Part shown: piece by piece, positions 8,672 through 17,971 of the stretch
How positions within the stretch are numbered: position 1 is the first letter of the stretch
Layout: every line of letters begins with the position of its first letter
NCBI RefSeq assembly: GCF_900111165.1
Contig: NZ_FOGH01000001.1
Span: forward strand, 151,841 to 215,840
Reading direction: 5' to 3'
DNA length: 64,000 nt
From: Nitrosomonas sp. Nm51
GTDB taxonomy: Bacteria > Pseudomonadota > Gammaproteobacteria > Burkholderiales > Nitrosomonadaceae
The notes under the pieces: generated by a model
What the model was told of the DNA's origin: nothing
Database searches by the model: none
What the model saw: only the letters and a program-made list of their open reading frames with translations
Program-made: the position numbers and the translations under genes

Positions 8672-9904
8672 TCAGAAACGGAAAATCCCGCTGACTGACA
8701 GCATGATCTGATCGTTATCCCTGAAGTTATCAAAAGCCTTATTTTCCGTCGTGCGATCATATCTGACCTCTGGCCGGATAGTGAAACCGGCAATCGGTGT
8801 ATAGTTCAATCCACCTGTCACGCCAATATAATTCTCGGCAAAACTATTTACGCGGGTGCCATCATCATCGCGGAACCACTCCATACGCAAGCCGGCAGCA
8901 AGATTGTGCATAATTTCGTAGAACAGATATTGATTCACGCCATACCATTCCGCGGAAGTGTTTGTTGATGTACTGCTTTCTACGCCCAGATCATGCTGCA
9001 ATACATAATGCAGCCTGTCGGTAATGTCATGTTCAAGCACAATGCTGTACATGGTCCGGTTGTGGTCGTCATGCGGACTCCCGGTTTCTACACTGCCGGT
9101 GATTAAAGACGCGGTCAGCGAGGTTCTCTCATCGTCTGTCGCATACGCAACACTGCCCAGGAAGTTTACCGGTTGATCGAAGTGCGCGTCCCATCCTGTC
9201 ACGGCACCGCCTCTCAACGTGATGTTGTCGGTCAGTTGATACGTCAGGTAACCGCCTGAATGCGTGAAGGGCTCGCCGTACTGCATTGTATAGGCATGCG
9301 AGAAAAAGAAGTTGCCCGCCGAAGGTACCGTTTCATATCCGATCATCGTATAAAAATGCCCCATTGTTGCGGTCAACCCATTGCCTATTGGCAGAAAAAC
9401 GTCCACATAAGCCTGCGGAAACGCCAGCTTACGCTGATTCGTATCATTCAGAATATTGGTGTCAAAATTTGATGCTGTTGTGAAACGCGCATCGGTTCCG
9501 TACAAGACGTCCGCGCGAAAACCGAAGCTGATTGAATCAGAAGCGGTATTAACTTCCCGTTCAATAATGCCATAGACCTGATGCAGCTTGAATTCATTTG
9601 GTCCATCATTAAATGTGACCGGTCCATTCCCGTGCGAACTTTTCGAAGTGCCGGTGTTACCAGAAAAGCCAATTTCAGTCCAACCCTTAAACTGTATACC
9701 TAGCGCCTGCATAAATGACGATTCATTATATTTATAACCTGTCAAACTCTCAATCAGCCCAGATTCGTCATCACTTGTAAGTTCATCGATTAAATCGCCA
9801 TAGCTTTCATGGCCACTATATTCCCAGTCTTCTGTATTAGCATGTGCCAGCGATGAAACAAAAAACGCGCCGCAAATGGCAAGCGTCAATTCTTTCATTC
9901 TCAT
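8672..9904 (-). CDS. Outer-membrane beta-barrel porin-like protein
   Basis: About 410 residues with a signal peptide (ELTLAICGAFFVSSLAHA). Alternating hydrophobic/polar strands follow and the C-terminal residue is Phe (LSVSGIFRF), the sorting signal for the Bam machinery. It resembles the putative beta-barrel porin-2 (OmpL-like) group: GWTEIGFSGN near the start of the mature part and repeated strands such as GGLNYTPIAGFTIRPEVRYDR. The start is uncertain. A strong GGAGG sits so that a TTG at 9922 would be best spaced, while ATGs at 9904 and 9898 are nearer the signal peptide. Transported solute unknown. Confidence 0.85.
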   Translation of the reverse strand: MRMKELTLAICGAFFVSSLAHANTEDWEYSGHESYGDLIDELTSDDESGLIESLTGYKYNESSFMQALGIQFKGWTEIGFSGNTGTSKSSHGNGPVTFNDGPNEFKLHQVYGIIEREVNTASDSISFGFRADVLYGTDARFTTASNFDTNILNDTNQRKLAFPQAYVDVFLPIGNGLTATMGHFYTMIGYETVPSAGNFFFSHAYTMQYGEPFTHSGGYLTYQLTDNITLRGGAVTGWDAHFDQPVNFLGSVAYATDDERTSLTASLITGSVETGSPHDDHNRTMYSIVLEHDITDRLHYVLQHDLGVESSTSTNTSAEWYGVNQYLFYEIMHNLAAGLRMEWFRDDDGTRVNSFAENYIGVTGGLNYTPIAGFTIRPEVRYDRTTENKAFDNFRDNDQIMLSVSGIFRF

Positions 9905-10101
9905 TTTTGTATGCGTAACCAAAACGTAGTCCTCCATAATTAATATTTTGATTCATTATTTTTTAAGGGCAAAACATACTGTCCGCCCTTCAGATCGAGG
10001 CACGAAGAAAAATCCATATCCTGCGCAAGGTTTAGCTTACTGAACGGCAACTTAACACGCAAACATTTTCGTCATTTATTTTACATAATTACAACAATCT
10101 G

Positions 10102-10129
10102 TTGTGAAAAGTTCCCACTTTACTGTTAT
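10102..10129 (+). promoter_or_regulatory. Candidate sigma-70 promoter
   Basis: TTGTGA at 10102 and TGTTAT at 10124 are separated by 16 bp, upstream of a strong intrinsic terminator at 10219-10250. Predicted transcription start is near 10136. Weak to moderate match; assigned mainly because the terminator needs a transcript. Confidence 0.35.
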
Positions 10130-10135
10130 TTTGAG

Positions 10136-10250
10136 CAAATTACGCGTCTGCATGCCAATCAAGCTGCAGTTTTGAGGGTATAAAAAGAGCTGATTCAGGC
10201 TGGGCCAGCCATAAACTAAGAGGTTGGAGAAAATCTCCAGCCTCTTTTTT
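10136..10250 (+). ncRNA. Candidate small RNA or attenuated leader
   Basis: About 115 nt between the divergent porin and M23 peptidase genes, ending in a textbook terminator. No ORF is evident. A small internal hairpin (GGCTGGGCCAGCC near 10198) precedes the terminator stem. With no coding gene reading into it from the left on this strand, the terminator suggests either a free small RNA or a leader whose read-through controls the peptidase 200 bp downstream. It matches no riboswitch or RNA family I know. Confidence 0.4.
10219..10250 (+). terminator. Strong rho-independent terminator
   Basis: A 12-bp stem (one G-U pair) formed by AGAGGTTGGAGA and TCTCCAGCCTCT, with an AAA loop, runs directly into six T residues. 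This is one of the clearest intrinsic terminators in the window. Confidence 0.85.
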
Positions 10251-10448
10251 CTTGATGCGAATGCGATTATTAGACAGGTAAATGTTACGTTGACCAGTTA
10301 AGGTCATGCCGGCATCCCAATCTTGATGAGAATGTGACATTTGGCACTGTTTGTTTTGTGCACCGCATTTAAAGTGTATTCCTGTTAGAAGGAAACGACT
10401 CTTCGTTTTTCTTTGTTCGTCTATGTCCCTAAATTGGAGGAAATACAA

Positions 10449-12032
10449 ATGAACAAGTATGAAATCGCCGCTAATGGGATGCGCGACATATTCCGGAAGC
10501 AATCATTCAAGTTTTTGTGGGCGGTTGCGGCTGGAATTTTTCTGATGGCCGGGTTTATGCAAAATGCCCATAGCGCTGTTACATACCATGCCCTGCCTTT
10601 TAAAGCGGAAGATTTAAAAGCTGGAGAACGGGTCTCTACGGGAGATCATGCCAGCGGTATACAAGGCGAAGGAGAAGATTTTGGCGTAAAACGCTATTTG
10701 GGAAATAAAAAGTGGAGTCATGTTAAAAACGGCACCGATGGCAAGAAAAATACGGACTATCTGATATATGGCAAACCGGTTTATGCGATTGGTGACGGTA
10801 CGATAGTCGGTTGCTGGCGGAATGCCCCCGAAAATCCTCGTCCTGGAGAGCGGCATGCAAAAAAAGATAGAATTCCGGGCGGCGGTAACATGCTTTGGGT
10901 GGATCATGCCGATGGAACCAGAGTGCTCTATGCGCATATGATTCCAGGCTCAATTTATGAGAAATTATGTGCCAATAATGCCCAATTGTTTCCCAAGCCA
11001 AAATCCGACGCCAATCCAGAGGGTAATTATGTGATGTTGCCCGCCGGTAAAACGGTAAAGATTAAAAAAGGACAGTTTTTGGGAAAAGCGGGTAACTCAG
11101 GCAGTTCTTCCGGTCCGCATCTTCACCTCCATATGCAAAAAGCTGGAAAAGCCGCAAAAATGTTTTTCGAGCGCGGCTTGTATAAAAGCAGTGTCAATGC
11201 TGATCTGAACGGATGGAAAAATTTTGCTAAAAAAGAAATTCCGGATGGAAAAATTTTAATCTGGCCGCCGCGGACAGTGTTCAATGAGTACACACGCTTT
11301 GGTTATAAAGATGACGATTTCCAACGGTTGTTTGACCATCTGGTTGATTCAGGCTATGAACTGGAATGGATCGATGGATACAGTGTAAATAATCAGGGCT
11401 ACCTCAATTTCAGCTGGAAGCCGGCCTCAGGAAAGAAATGGAAAGCCTATTTCGGACAAACCGGCGCGCAGTATCAAAAGCGATATGACACCAACAAGAA
11501 TCTGGCCCCCATTTTTGTTGACAGCTACACAATCGGCGGAAAGGTCCGTTACAACGTGATTCTGAAAGCGGTGCCAGGCAATTACATGGCGCGTCATGGA
11601 TTGACCTATGATCAGCATATGCAGGTTATGAAGGAAGCGAAAAAAAGAAAACTTGAGCCGGTTAACGTTTCCGTTGCTTCCGTTGGGAATAACCTGAGTT
11701 ACACAGTACTTTACCGTAACCGCAATTATGGCGCCTGGAACATTAAATCCCGGATCAAAGAGGGCGATTACCAGAAAGTCTTCAACGATTTCAAGAAAGC
11801 CGGTAAAACACCTGTGTATCTCAATGCCTATAAACACAAAGGAACGACGTATTTTTCTGCAATTTTTGCAAAAAATGGCGGCGGCAGTTTAAAAGCCAGG
11901 CATGGTATGAGTGCATCCGTTTTGCAGAAAGAGTGGAAAAATGCCGTGGATAAAGGTTTTAACACCATGATTCTGACCGCATTTGACGGCGCTGCTTCAA
12001 AACACAGATTTGCGGGATTGTGGCGCAAATGA
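10449..12032 (+). CDS. M23-family metallopeptidase with C-terminal repeat domains
   Basis: 527 residues from the ATG at 10449, which follows TTGGAGGAAATACAA. A hydrophobic signal segment (LWAVAAGIFLMAGFM) precedes the mature part, so the enzyme is exported. The M23 domain covers about residues 65-235: an HVKNGTD segment, PVYAIGDGTIVG, LYAHM, GKAGNSGSSSGPHLHLHM with zinc-binding His residues. These enzymes usually cut peptide cross-links of peptidoglycan. The last 250 residues hold about four repeats of some 50 residues with the pattern G-Y-x-P-x-x-V/ID-x-Y (FVDSYTIGGKVRYN, YLNAYKHKGTTYFSAIF), resembling the bacterial tandem repeat/polyglycine hydrolase-like domain. The combination suggests a secreted hydrolase with a binding module. 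A candidate attenuator RNA lies upstream. Confidence 0.85.
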   Translation: MNKYEIAANGMRDIFRKQSFKFLWAVAAGIFLMAGFMQNAHSAVTYHALPFKAEDLKAGERVSTGDHASGIQGEGEDFGVKRYLGNKKWSHVKNGTDGKKNTDYLIYGKPVYAIGDGTIVGCWRNAPENPRPGERHAKKDRIPGGGNMLWVDHADGTRVLYAHMIPGSIYEKLCANNAQLFPKPKSDANPEGNYVMLPAGKTVKIKKGQFLGKAGNSGSSSGPHLHLHMQKAGKAAKMFFERGLYKSSVNADLNGWKNFAKKEIPDGKILIWPPRTVFNEYTRFGYKDDDFQRLFDHLVDSGYELEWIDGYSVNNQGYLNFSWKPASGKKWKAYFGQTGAQYQKRYDTNKNLAPIFVDSYTIGGKVRYNVILKAVPGNYMARHGLTYDQHMQVMKEAKKRKLEPVNVSVASVGNNLSYTVLYRNRNYGAWNIKSRIKEGDYQKVFNDFKKAGKTPVYLNAYKHKGTTYFSAIFAKNGGGSLKARHGMSASVLQKEWKNAVDKGFNTMILTAFDGAASKHRFAGLWRK

Positions 12033-12184
12033 ACTGCGTTATCGCGCAGGATTGTTATCAATAAACGTGGCGGAAATTCAGTGCCGGCTTGAACTGTTTA
12101 TTCTGATCTATGCACGCTGACCACTTTAAGCGGCAACGTACCGACATCGCTAGTGCCGGTACGTTGCCGTTCCCGGCCATGAGT

Positions 12185-12331
12185 CTAAAACTTTAATCCT
12201 TCATCCCAACGTACATGAAATCGTCCGCCAGGTGTTGATAAACGTAATTCCTTTGTACTTTGATTCATCTCATGTACAGCGAGATTAACTGCTTTTACCA
12301 GCTCTCTTTGCTCAAATTCCATTTCACCCAT
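12185..12331 (-). pseudogene. N-terminal fragment of an IS4/IS1380-like transposase
   Basis: A 48-codon frame preceded by AGGAG at good spacing. It ends with LSTPGGRFHVRWDEG, the characteristic N-terminal segment of a DDE transposase group (TPGGR-x-HVRWD), followed two residues later by a stop. The rest of the transposase is absent. It therefore marks the scar of a decayed insertion sequence left of the DGR locus. Expression of the stub is possible given the ribosome site. The family label comes from motif memory, not a search. Confidence 0.6.
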
Positions 12332-12626
12332 TGGGTGACTCCTGTCTTTAGTCCGAAAACCTTGACACTACTACGTTTGAGCTAATTTTTGTAGATCTAA
12401 CTGAGGAAAATAGGTTAATGTGCTTGCTGAACTGATTCAAGTCGCTGATTGCAAGTTACTGGAATGCGTTAAACTTAATGGAGTAAATGAACGCGCAGTT
12501 TATTCAGAATTCTGCGTTCGCTTTCGAATTGGCTAAAACGAACATTCGTATTTTCGAAACATTTTCCTTGTGCCGACGATTCCTGAGGGTAAAATAATCC
12601 CGAAAACGGGGATTAAAAAAACGCGC

Positions 12627-14036
12627 ATGGGGCATGAAATCCACATTTTTTTGTCATACCGACAGAAAAATCCTGACGATATAAAAGCACGCGATATGCT
12701 TGCAGCATTATGCACCAAGCATGGATTTAAACTGATCTACGATGAGAATACACTGGGCGAAGGGGAAAACCTGACCCGGTTTATGAATGATCTCGGATCA
12801 GCGCGCTGTGTTTTGATACTTCTGAGTCCCGAATATTTCAAATCGGCCTATACCCTGTATGAACTCATCCGCATTTATGAAAATGCAGACCTGGACAGGC
12901 GCTTTATTTTTCCATTGCGCGCGACAGCGGATATGAGCGCATATGTAAAAACCGGTGCCAAAAATGACTGCTGGCTGAAAAGTGAAGCGGTGCGCAACGA
13001 ATTGTGCAGCAGGCTGAAAGAAAATGATGAAAGCGCAGTCTGGGAATGTGTTCTTGATGCCTGGGATGCGATCGTTGGCAAAAATCTGGATACGGTAACC
13101 CCGTCACTGGAACAAAACGGGCCTGAGGAGGTTCTGGAGGCAAAGCTTGCAACGGTCAGGGAAACCATCGATAAAGCAATTGCCGATGAACACGAACTGT
13201 TATGCAAAAGGATTCAATCAGAACTGACATTTTTTCTGGAAGAACACAATATTCCGCTGAAGCATTTGAAGCATAGGCTTGGACTTCTACCAGGTACCGA
13301 TATCGAAGAATTGGCCGAAGTCCTTGTGGAAAAACAAGTCAGCGACGCAATTGGAGCAATCACGGGGGTAATCACCAATCAGGAAGCGCAATTAAAACAG
13401 GATAACCGCTGGTATGAGGCGTTATCCGATGCGGAGCAGATCTGCGGCTGGCTGTTGATCGGCAGCGTCGATCCGGTCTGGTGGTTCCATCACCAGTTGA
13501 AAATGAAACACATTGGGAAAACGGATATCAGGAACCAGTTAATACTGGAGCATCATGCGTATGCTGAAGTGATTATTTCCCGCAGCATTCTGCGTAACGC
13601 CAGTTTCAGGCTGGACAAAAACAAAGCCGTGCCCTCGATAGATGCTGAGATCAATTTAATGGTGGTATTTGATGCTTCAAAAGATGCGCTAGGTCAACAG
13701 TTTTTGTCGGATATCTACAAAGATTTGTGCGATAAAAACAAGGGCCCGAATGACACGGACGAAATGATTGTGGATGAGGTTTATGGTCGGGCTTATGCGA
13801 TATATAAGTCCAAAGGAAGGCCTGTCTGTTATTTGCTGTCGCGTGATATTCTGAACCAGTTTGAGCAGCAATCCTGGTATGCCTACGCCAGACAGAAACT
13901 CACAGGTTATCTGCAGTTCGTTTACTGCGATATCCCTCCGCGCGATGAAGCACTGAAAACCATGCCTTCCAGTTTGGAAGAACAGGAGGGTTTGATCGGA
14001 CAAATCGGATATTTGCTGTCTTTGCGAGGCAGATAA
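12627..14036 (+). CDS. TIR-domain protein, putative effector of the DGR-linked system
   Basis: 469 residues from the ATG at 12627; a GTG at 12570 is in frame. The TIR domain occupies about residues 1-130. Strand 1 is EIHIFLSYR, then LIYDENTLGEGENL (BB-loop region), VLILLSPEYFKS, and YELIRIYE, where Glu79 is positioned like the catalytic glutamate of NAD-cleaving TIRs. The rest has a helical linker (residues 165-260) and a C-terminal alpha/beta region (INLMVVFDASKDALG, GRPVCYLLSRDIL) that I do not recognise. Bacterial TIR effectors typically degrade NAD+ or make signalling nucleotides when a partner senses a threat. Only 20 bp separate it from the MoxR ATPase, so the two are likely co-transcribed. 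NADase activity is inference. Confidence 0.85.
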   Translation: MGHEIHIFLSYRQKNPDDIKARDMLAALCTKHGFKLIYDENTLGEGENLTRFMNDLGSARCVLILLSPEYFKSAYTLYELIRIYENADLDRRFIFPLRATADMSAYVKTGAKNDCWLKSEAVRNELCSRLKENDESAVWECVLDAWDAIVGKNLDTVTPSLEQNGPEEVLEAKLATVRETIDKAIADEHELLCKRIQSELTFFLEEHNIPLKHLKHRLGLLPGTDIEELAEVLVEKQVSDAIGAITGVITNQEAQLKQDNRWYEALSDAEQICGWLLIGSVDPVWWFHHQLKMKHIGKTDIRNQLILEHHAYAEVIISRSILRNASFRLDKNKAVPSIDAEINLMVVFDASKDALGQQFLSDIYKDLCDKNKGPNDTDEMIVDEVYGRAYAIYKSKGRPVCYLLSRDILNQFEQQSWYAYARQKLTGYLQFVYCDIPPRDEALKTMPSSLEEQEGLIGQIGYLLSLRGR

Positions 14037-14056
14037 ATAATGACTAAGGACCTGGT

Positions 14057-15082
14057 ATGTCGACACAACTTCCGCTTGAAAATTTTTTCCCGCAAGACCT
14101 GAAAATTTCAAATCCTTCGAGACAATTGCATCACCTGTTTGACGAACGGGATTGCTATGCGCTCTGGGCGGCGTATTCGGCGGGCAGGCCGTTGCTGGTG
14201 CGCGGCAAGCCGGGAACCGGGAAAAGCCAGTTGGCCAGAGCGATTGCCGAACAGCTCGGGTGGGCGTTTGTCAGCGAAGTGATTCGCGGCAATACCGAAT
14301 TGAGTGATCTTCACTGGCATTTTGACGCCATCGGCCGTCTGGGGGAGGCACAGGCGCGTGGTATTGCAGGAGATACACACGGCACGGACAGGCTCGATCC
14401 GCTCAACTTTCTGTCGCCGGGCGCTTTCTGGTGGGCGTTTCACTGGAAAAGCGCTGAGCAGCAATACACGGGCCGCAACAACCACTTGCGTCCCAAACCG
14501 GAAAAACCTGATGCGACAAACGAAACAGGAAAAAACTGGCAGCCTGAAACGGGCGGCGTGGTGCTGTTGCTCGATGAAATCGACAAGGCTGAACCCGATC
14601 TGCCCAACGGTCTGCTCGAGACACTCGGGCAGTACCGGTTCACCGTGCCGTACCTCAAAGATGACGTTACTGAAGAGTCAGTGAAAAACCCAATTGGTGC
14701 CGATCCATCCCGGGTACTGATTGTCATTACCACCAATGAAGAGCGCGAACTGCCGAGCGCGTTTGTACGCCGCTGCTTTGTCCATACCTTAACCATGGAA
14801 GATTCCACGAAAAAACTGGAAAATGGCCTGGAAGCGCGTGTCGACTGGCTGGTCAAACGCGGTCAACTTCATTTCGGCGCGCGAATTGCTGATGATGTAT
14901 ACAAAGTGGCGGCTGACTTGCTGTGGAAGGACAGAACGTCCGGTGCGCATCTGCGCTACCCGCCCGGGTTGGCTGAGTATATCGATCTGTTGAATGTGCT
15001 GCGGGATTTACCTAAACAGGAACAAAAAGATCGCTTGCAGAAAATTGCATGCTATGCGCTGCAAAAGGAAGCGGGCGATTAA
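14057..15082 (+). CDS. MoxR-type AAA+ ATPase
   Basis: 341 residues with one AAA+ domain. Walker A is GKPGTGKS (50-57), Walker B VVLLLDEIDKA (168-178), sensor 1 LIVITTNEERELP and an Arg pair (FVRRCF) that could include the arginine finger. DLPNGLLETLGQYRFTVP matches the MoxR/AAA_5 group. MoxR ATPases usually work with a von Willebrand A-type partner as chaperones or switches, and the next gene carries a vWA-like segment, which fits. It starts 20 bp after the TIR gene and ends 3 bp before the next start, so the three form a tight operon. Confidence 0.92.
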   Translation: MSTQLPLENFFPQDLKISNPSRQLHHLFDERDCYALWAAYSAGRPLLVRGKPGTGKSQLARAIAEQLGWAFVSEVIRGNTELSDLHWHFDAIGRLGEAQARGIAGDTHGTDRLDPLNFLSPGAFWWAFHWKSAEQQYTGRNNHLRPKPEKPDATNETGKNWQPETGGVVLLLDEIDKAEPDLPNGLLETLGQYRFTVPYLKDDVTEESVKNPIGADPSRVLIVITTNEERELPSAFVRRCFVHTLTMEDSTKKLENGLEARVDWLVKRGQLHFGARIADDVYKVAADLLWKDRTSGAHLRYPPGLAEYIDLLNVLRDLPKQEQKDRLQKIACYALQKEAGD

Positions 15083-15085
15083 ATC

Positions 15086-17971
15086 ATGGCATGGGGGCGG
15101 CTGGCGCTGATTCAGGCTGCGGGCGAGTCGGAACAGGTTTTGCAGCAGACGGCGGCGCTATTCGGTTACGAACAGTTGCCGTTGAACGATGCGTTGCAGA
15201 AAGACGGCGATTCAAAGCGGGTTGAAGACTTTGTTGCGGAAAAGAAACCGGAGCATAGCGTGCCTGCTGCAAAAATACGCAGACCGCCCGCGCGTTTCAT
15301 TTGCGTGACGCAAACCGAATTTCCGGGCGACGTTGAACAACCGCAACGTCCCGGCTATCTCGACGATCCTGAAAAACAACTAGCGTTGAACGACGGTAAG
15401 CCGGGAACATACGCTTTTGTACCGCCGCGCCCGCTGCTGCCGTTGGCGCGTCTGCTGCCGTTTTTGCTGAACAGTCTGGGCCAACCGGTGATGAGTAACC
15501 GGCTCGATCATCACCGGCTCGCACGCTGGATTACACAGGGCAAGCCGCTGCAACGGCTGCCGTACAAAAAACGGCAGCGCTGGCCGCAGCGGCTGCATAT
15601 TATCGTCGATTGCCGCGATGCGCTGGAGCCGTTCTGGTCTGATTTTGCATTGATTGTGAGCGCGCTGAAAAAACTGCTCGGCGACGAGGCGGTTGAATCG
15701 GTGCGGCTGGAACACGACCGGATGGACCGCGAAGACTGTCTGCGCATTACCTGGCTAGCCGGTGCCGTGGCAAAAGAAAGCGCCGCTCATGAAATTCAGT
15801 GGCAGCGCTGGCAATTGCCTTCGCCGGATACATCCATCCTGATACTGGGCGATCTGGGCGCAAGTGAGCCGGAAGGTAATGCCGCAATCCGCTGGCGGCG
15901 TTTTGCGCGCCGTTTGTACTTGCATGCTGCTCCTGTTGTCACGCTGAGTCCGGCACGGCAGTCTCCGCAAGATCCGGTGGCCTGCCGCATATTCCGGCCG
16001 CACGCGCTGAACGATCAGCGCAGCCTGCCGCGTCATCCCGGGCGCAGCGGTTTTGATTGCGGTGTTCAGGATGGCGATCAATTACAGGACTGCCTGACGT
16101 TTCTGTCCGCGTTGCCGGTGGTGGACAGCGGCCTGCTGCGCCGGCTGCGCGATGAATTGCGCTGGGGCGGCAGCGAACTGGAGAGTCTGCTCTGGAACCA
16201 TGTGGCTATCGACCGAATCGGGATCGGCATCCGGTTGAAAGAGCCAGTCGCAAAGTTATACCGGGAGCGCTACCAGGCGCAGTTTGCCAAAACCCTCCAG
16301 GCGGAAAAATTCTGGCGGATCGTCAATGTACATCACCGGAGCGCCTTTACCGGGTTGCGTCAACTGGAAAAACTGAATCAGTGTCTGTTCGAGGATCAGC
16401 AGGATGACGGCATGTTCGAGTATATGCAAAGCTTGTGCGCCACGCTTGCGAAGCCGGACGCGGACGCCGCGCGGCGCAAAATGCTGCAACAGCAATGCCG
16501 CACCGTTCTGGCTTCCGCACCACCCGGTATCTGGCAAGACCCGAATCGGAATTATCGCGAACTGGGTTATCAATTGTTTGCATCTGCATATGAAGATGAC
16601 ATCCGGGCTGGAAAATGGCCGCAATATCTGGAACCGGGGTTCGATCCGGCGCAACTGCGCTGGCTGTTCGATGACGATCAGCATGAACAGCGGGTAACGT
16701 GGCTGGTGGCGCAAACGGGCGACCAGGGGCAATGTGTATTGCTGCAACAGGACAAGGCGGATGCAGCGGGTCAAACGGTTGTTGCGCCTGTGGCTGCAAT
16801 ACAGGCGCAAGCGCAGATACCGCCGGTACTGACTCTGCCATCCGGTGAGCGTATTCCGGTTCAGCATGGCACGCACGTGCGCGTGCCGCATGACAAAGCG
16901 CTTGCGCTGCACACATTTTGGGAGCGGGTGCATCTGGAAGCCATGCAAAAACCCGCCTGGGCGCACGCCATTTATTGGGACAGTAAGCTTTACGCCAGCA
17001 TGACGCTGGCTGCCGCGACACACTATTTTTCCTGGGATGCGTTTCAACGAGAACGTGAAGGTATCTCACTGTATGGCTGGATCAATCAGGACCCGCAGGA
17101 TATTGTCCAATTTGATGACTGCGGCCTGTATTTCGATTTGACGATCAGCGGCGTCACCCAGCGCTTCCGCTGGATAGAGCCCGGCACGTTCCAAATGGGC
17201 TCACCGGAAACCGAGCTTGAGCGATTTGATGACGAAGCACAGCATCAGGTAACAGTCAGCAAGGGTTTCTGGCTTGCGGATACCACCTGCACGCAGGCGC
17301 TGTGGCAGGCGGTGATGAGGGAAAATCCGGCGCATTTTAAAGAGAGTGACGATAATCCGGTGGAGCAGGTGAGCTGGGATGATGTGCAACACTTTATCAA
17401 AACGGTGAATAAACAGCACCCGGCTGTTCAATTGCGACTGCCGACCGAAGCGGAATGGGAATACGCGTGCCGGGCAGGCAACGAAGCGCCATTTTCGTTT
17501 GGTCAAACGATGACTGCTGGTCAGGTGAATTTTGATGGTAATTTTCCCTATGCAGGTGGCCAAAAGGGTGATTATCGTGGGAAAACCGTTGCAGTCAAAT
17601 CATTACCAGCCAATCCGTGGGGACTGTACGAAATGCATGGTAATGTCTATGAGTGGTGTCAGGACTGGTACGGTGATTATCCGGCAGAACCGGTTACCAA
17701 TCCGCAAGGGCCGGCCGGCGGCGCGGGGCGTGTTATCCGCGGTGGTTCCTGGCTCAACCTCGGCGGGCGCGTTCGTTCTGCTTCCCGCAACTGGCGCAGC
17801 CCTGACGAGCGTAACGACGATCTTGGTTTCCGTCTTGCCCTGGGTCATGTTGAGCCCGGACAGGCCGGTCATGATGGACAGCCGCTGAGGGACGATGCGG
17901 CAGGCAATCATGACGCAAATCAGCAGGGAATGCTGAAGCGGTTGAAGCAGAAGCTACGAAAAAAACAATGA
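15086..17971 (+). CDS. DGR target 1: vWA-like plus FGE-fold variable protein
   Basis: A 961-residue protein. The first ~690 residues are not a family I can name. They include a proline-rich loop (YAFVPPRPLLPLARLLPFL) and a vWA-like strand (QRLHIIVDCRDALEPFWSDF, near 170) with a degenerate metal site. The FGE-sulfatase/C-lectin fold domain covers about 690-920: RFRWIEPGTFQMGS, LPTEAEWEYACRAG, NPWGLYEMHGNVYEWCQDW, GFRLALG. The active-site cysteines of true FGE are absent from the corresponding C-terminal stretch, so this is a binding scaffold. The variable region (residues 878-920) matches the downstream template except at adenines. A 41-residue basic tail follows. The HRDC gene start overlaps the stop (ATGA). 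It probably acts with the MoxR ATPase as the diversified sensor. Confidence 0.93.
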   Translation: MAWGRLALIQAAGESEQVLQQTAALFGYEQLPLNDALQKDGDSKRVEDFVAEKKPEHSVPAAKIRRPPARFICVTQTEFPGDVEQPQRPGYLDDPEKQLALNDGKPGTYAFVPPRPLLPLARLLPFLLNSLGQPVMSNRLDHHRLARWITQGKPLQRLPYKKRQRWPQRLHIIVDCRDALEPFWSDFALIVSALKKLLGDEAVESVRLEHDRMDREDCLRITWLAGAVAKESAAHEIQWQRWQLPSPDTSILILGDLGASEPEGNAAIRWRRFARRLYLHAAPVVTLSPARQSPQDPVACRIFRPHALNDQRSLPRHPGRSGFDCGVQDGDQLQDCLTFLSALPVVDSGLLRRLRDELRWGGSELESLLWNHVAIDRIGIGIRLKEPVAKLYRERYQAQFAKTLQAEKFWRIVNVHHRSAFTGLRQLEKLNQCLFEDQQDDGMFEYMQSLCATLAKPDADAARRKMLQQQCRTVLASAPPGIWQDPNRNYRELGYQLFASAYEDDIRAGKWPQYLEPGFDPAQLRWLFDDDQHEQRVTWLVAQTGDQGQCVLLQQDKADAAGQTVVAPVAAIQAQAQIPPVLTLPSGERIPVQHGTHVRVPHDKALALHTFWERVHLEAMQKPAWAHAIYWDSKLYASMTLAAATHYFSWDAFQREREGISLYGWINQDPQDIVQFDDCGLYFDLTISGVTQRFRWIEPGTFQMGSPETELERFDDEAQHQVTVSKGFWLADTTCTQALWQAVMRENPAHFKESDDNPVEQVSWDDVQHFIKTVNKQHPAVQLRLPTEAEWEYACRAGNEAPFSFGQTMTAGQVNFDGNFPYAGGQKGDYRGKTVAVKSLPANPWGLYEMHGNVYEWCQDWYGDYPAEPVTNPQGPAGGAGRVIRGGSWLNLGGRVRSASRNWRSPDERNDDLGFRLALGHVEPGQAGHDGQPLRDDAAGNHDANQQGMLKRLKQKLRKKQ
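17719..17847 (+). repeat. DGR variable region VR1
   Basis: 129 nt, aligned without gaps to the template repeat at 19470-19598. Before the last few bases there are 16 differences, every one at a template A (to C, T or G). The 5' block through TTCCTGG and the 3' block CTTGGTTTCCGTCTTGCCCT are invariant. The single C/G mismatch at the 3' edge (GGTCA here, GCTCA in the template) distinguishes the initiation-of-mutagenic-homing site from its template counterpart. Variable codons cluster in the C-terminal face of the FGE fold. Confidence 0.95.

Noticed and set aside
10343..10372. Possible sigma-54 promoter (TTGGCACTG...GTGC) before the M23 gene
   Set aside because: The GG to GC spacing does not match the required 10 bases between elements.
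16256..17069. Long antisense frames (263 and 240 codons) within the 961-residue target gene
   Set aside because: Antisense shadows of G+C-rich codons, with Arg/Pro/His/Cys-rich nonsense composition and no start signals.
15086..17971. True formylglycine-generating enzyme
   Set aside because: The C-terminal active-site cysteines are absent, the variable positions occupy that region, and no sulfatase gene is nearby; the fold is used as a binding scaffold.
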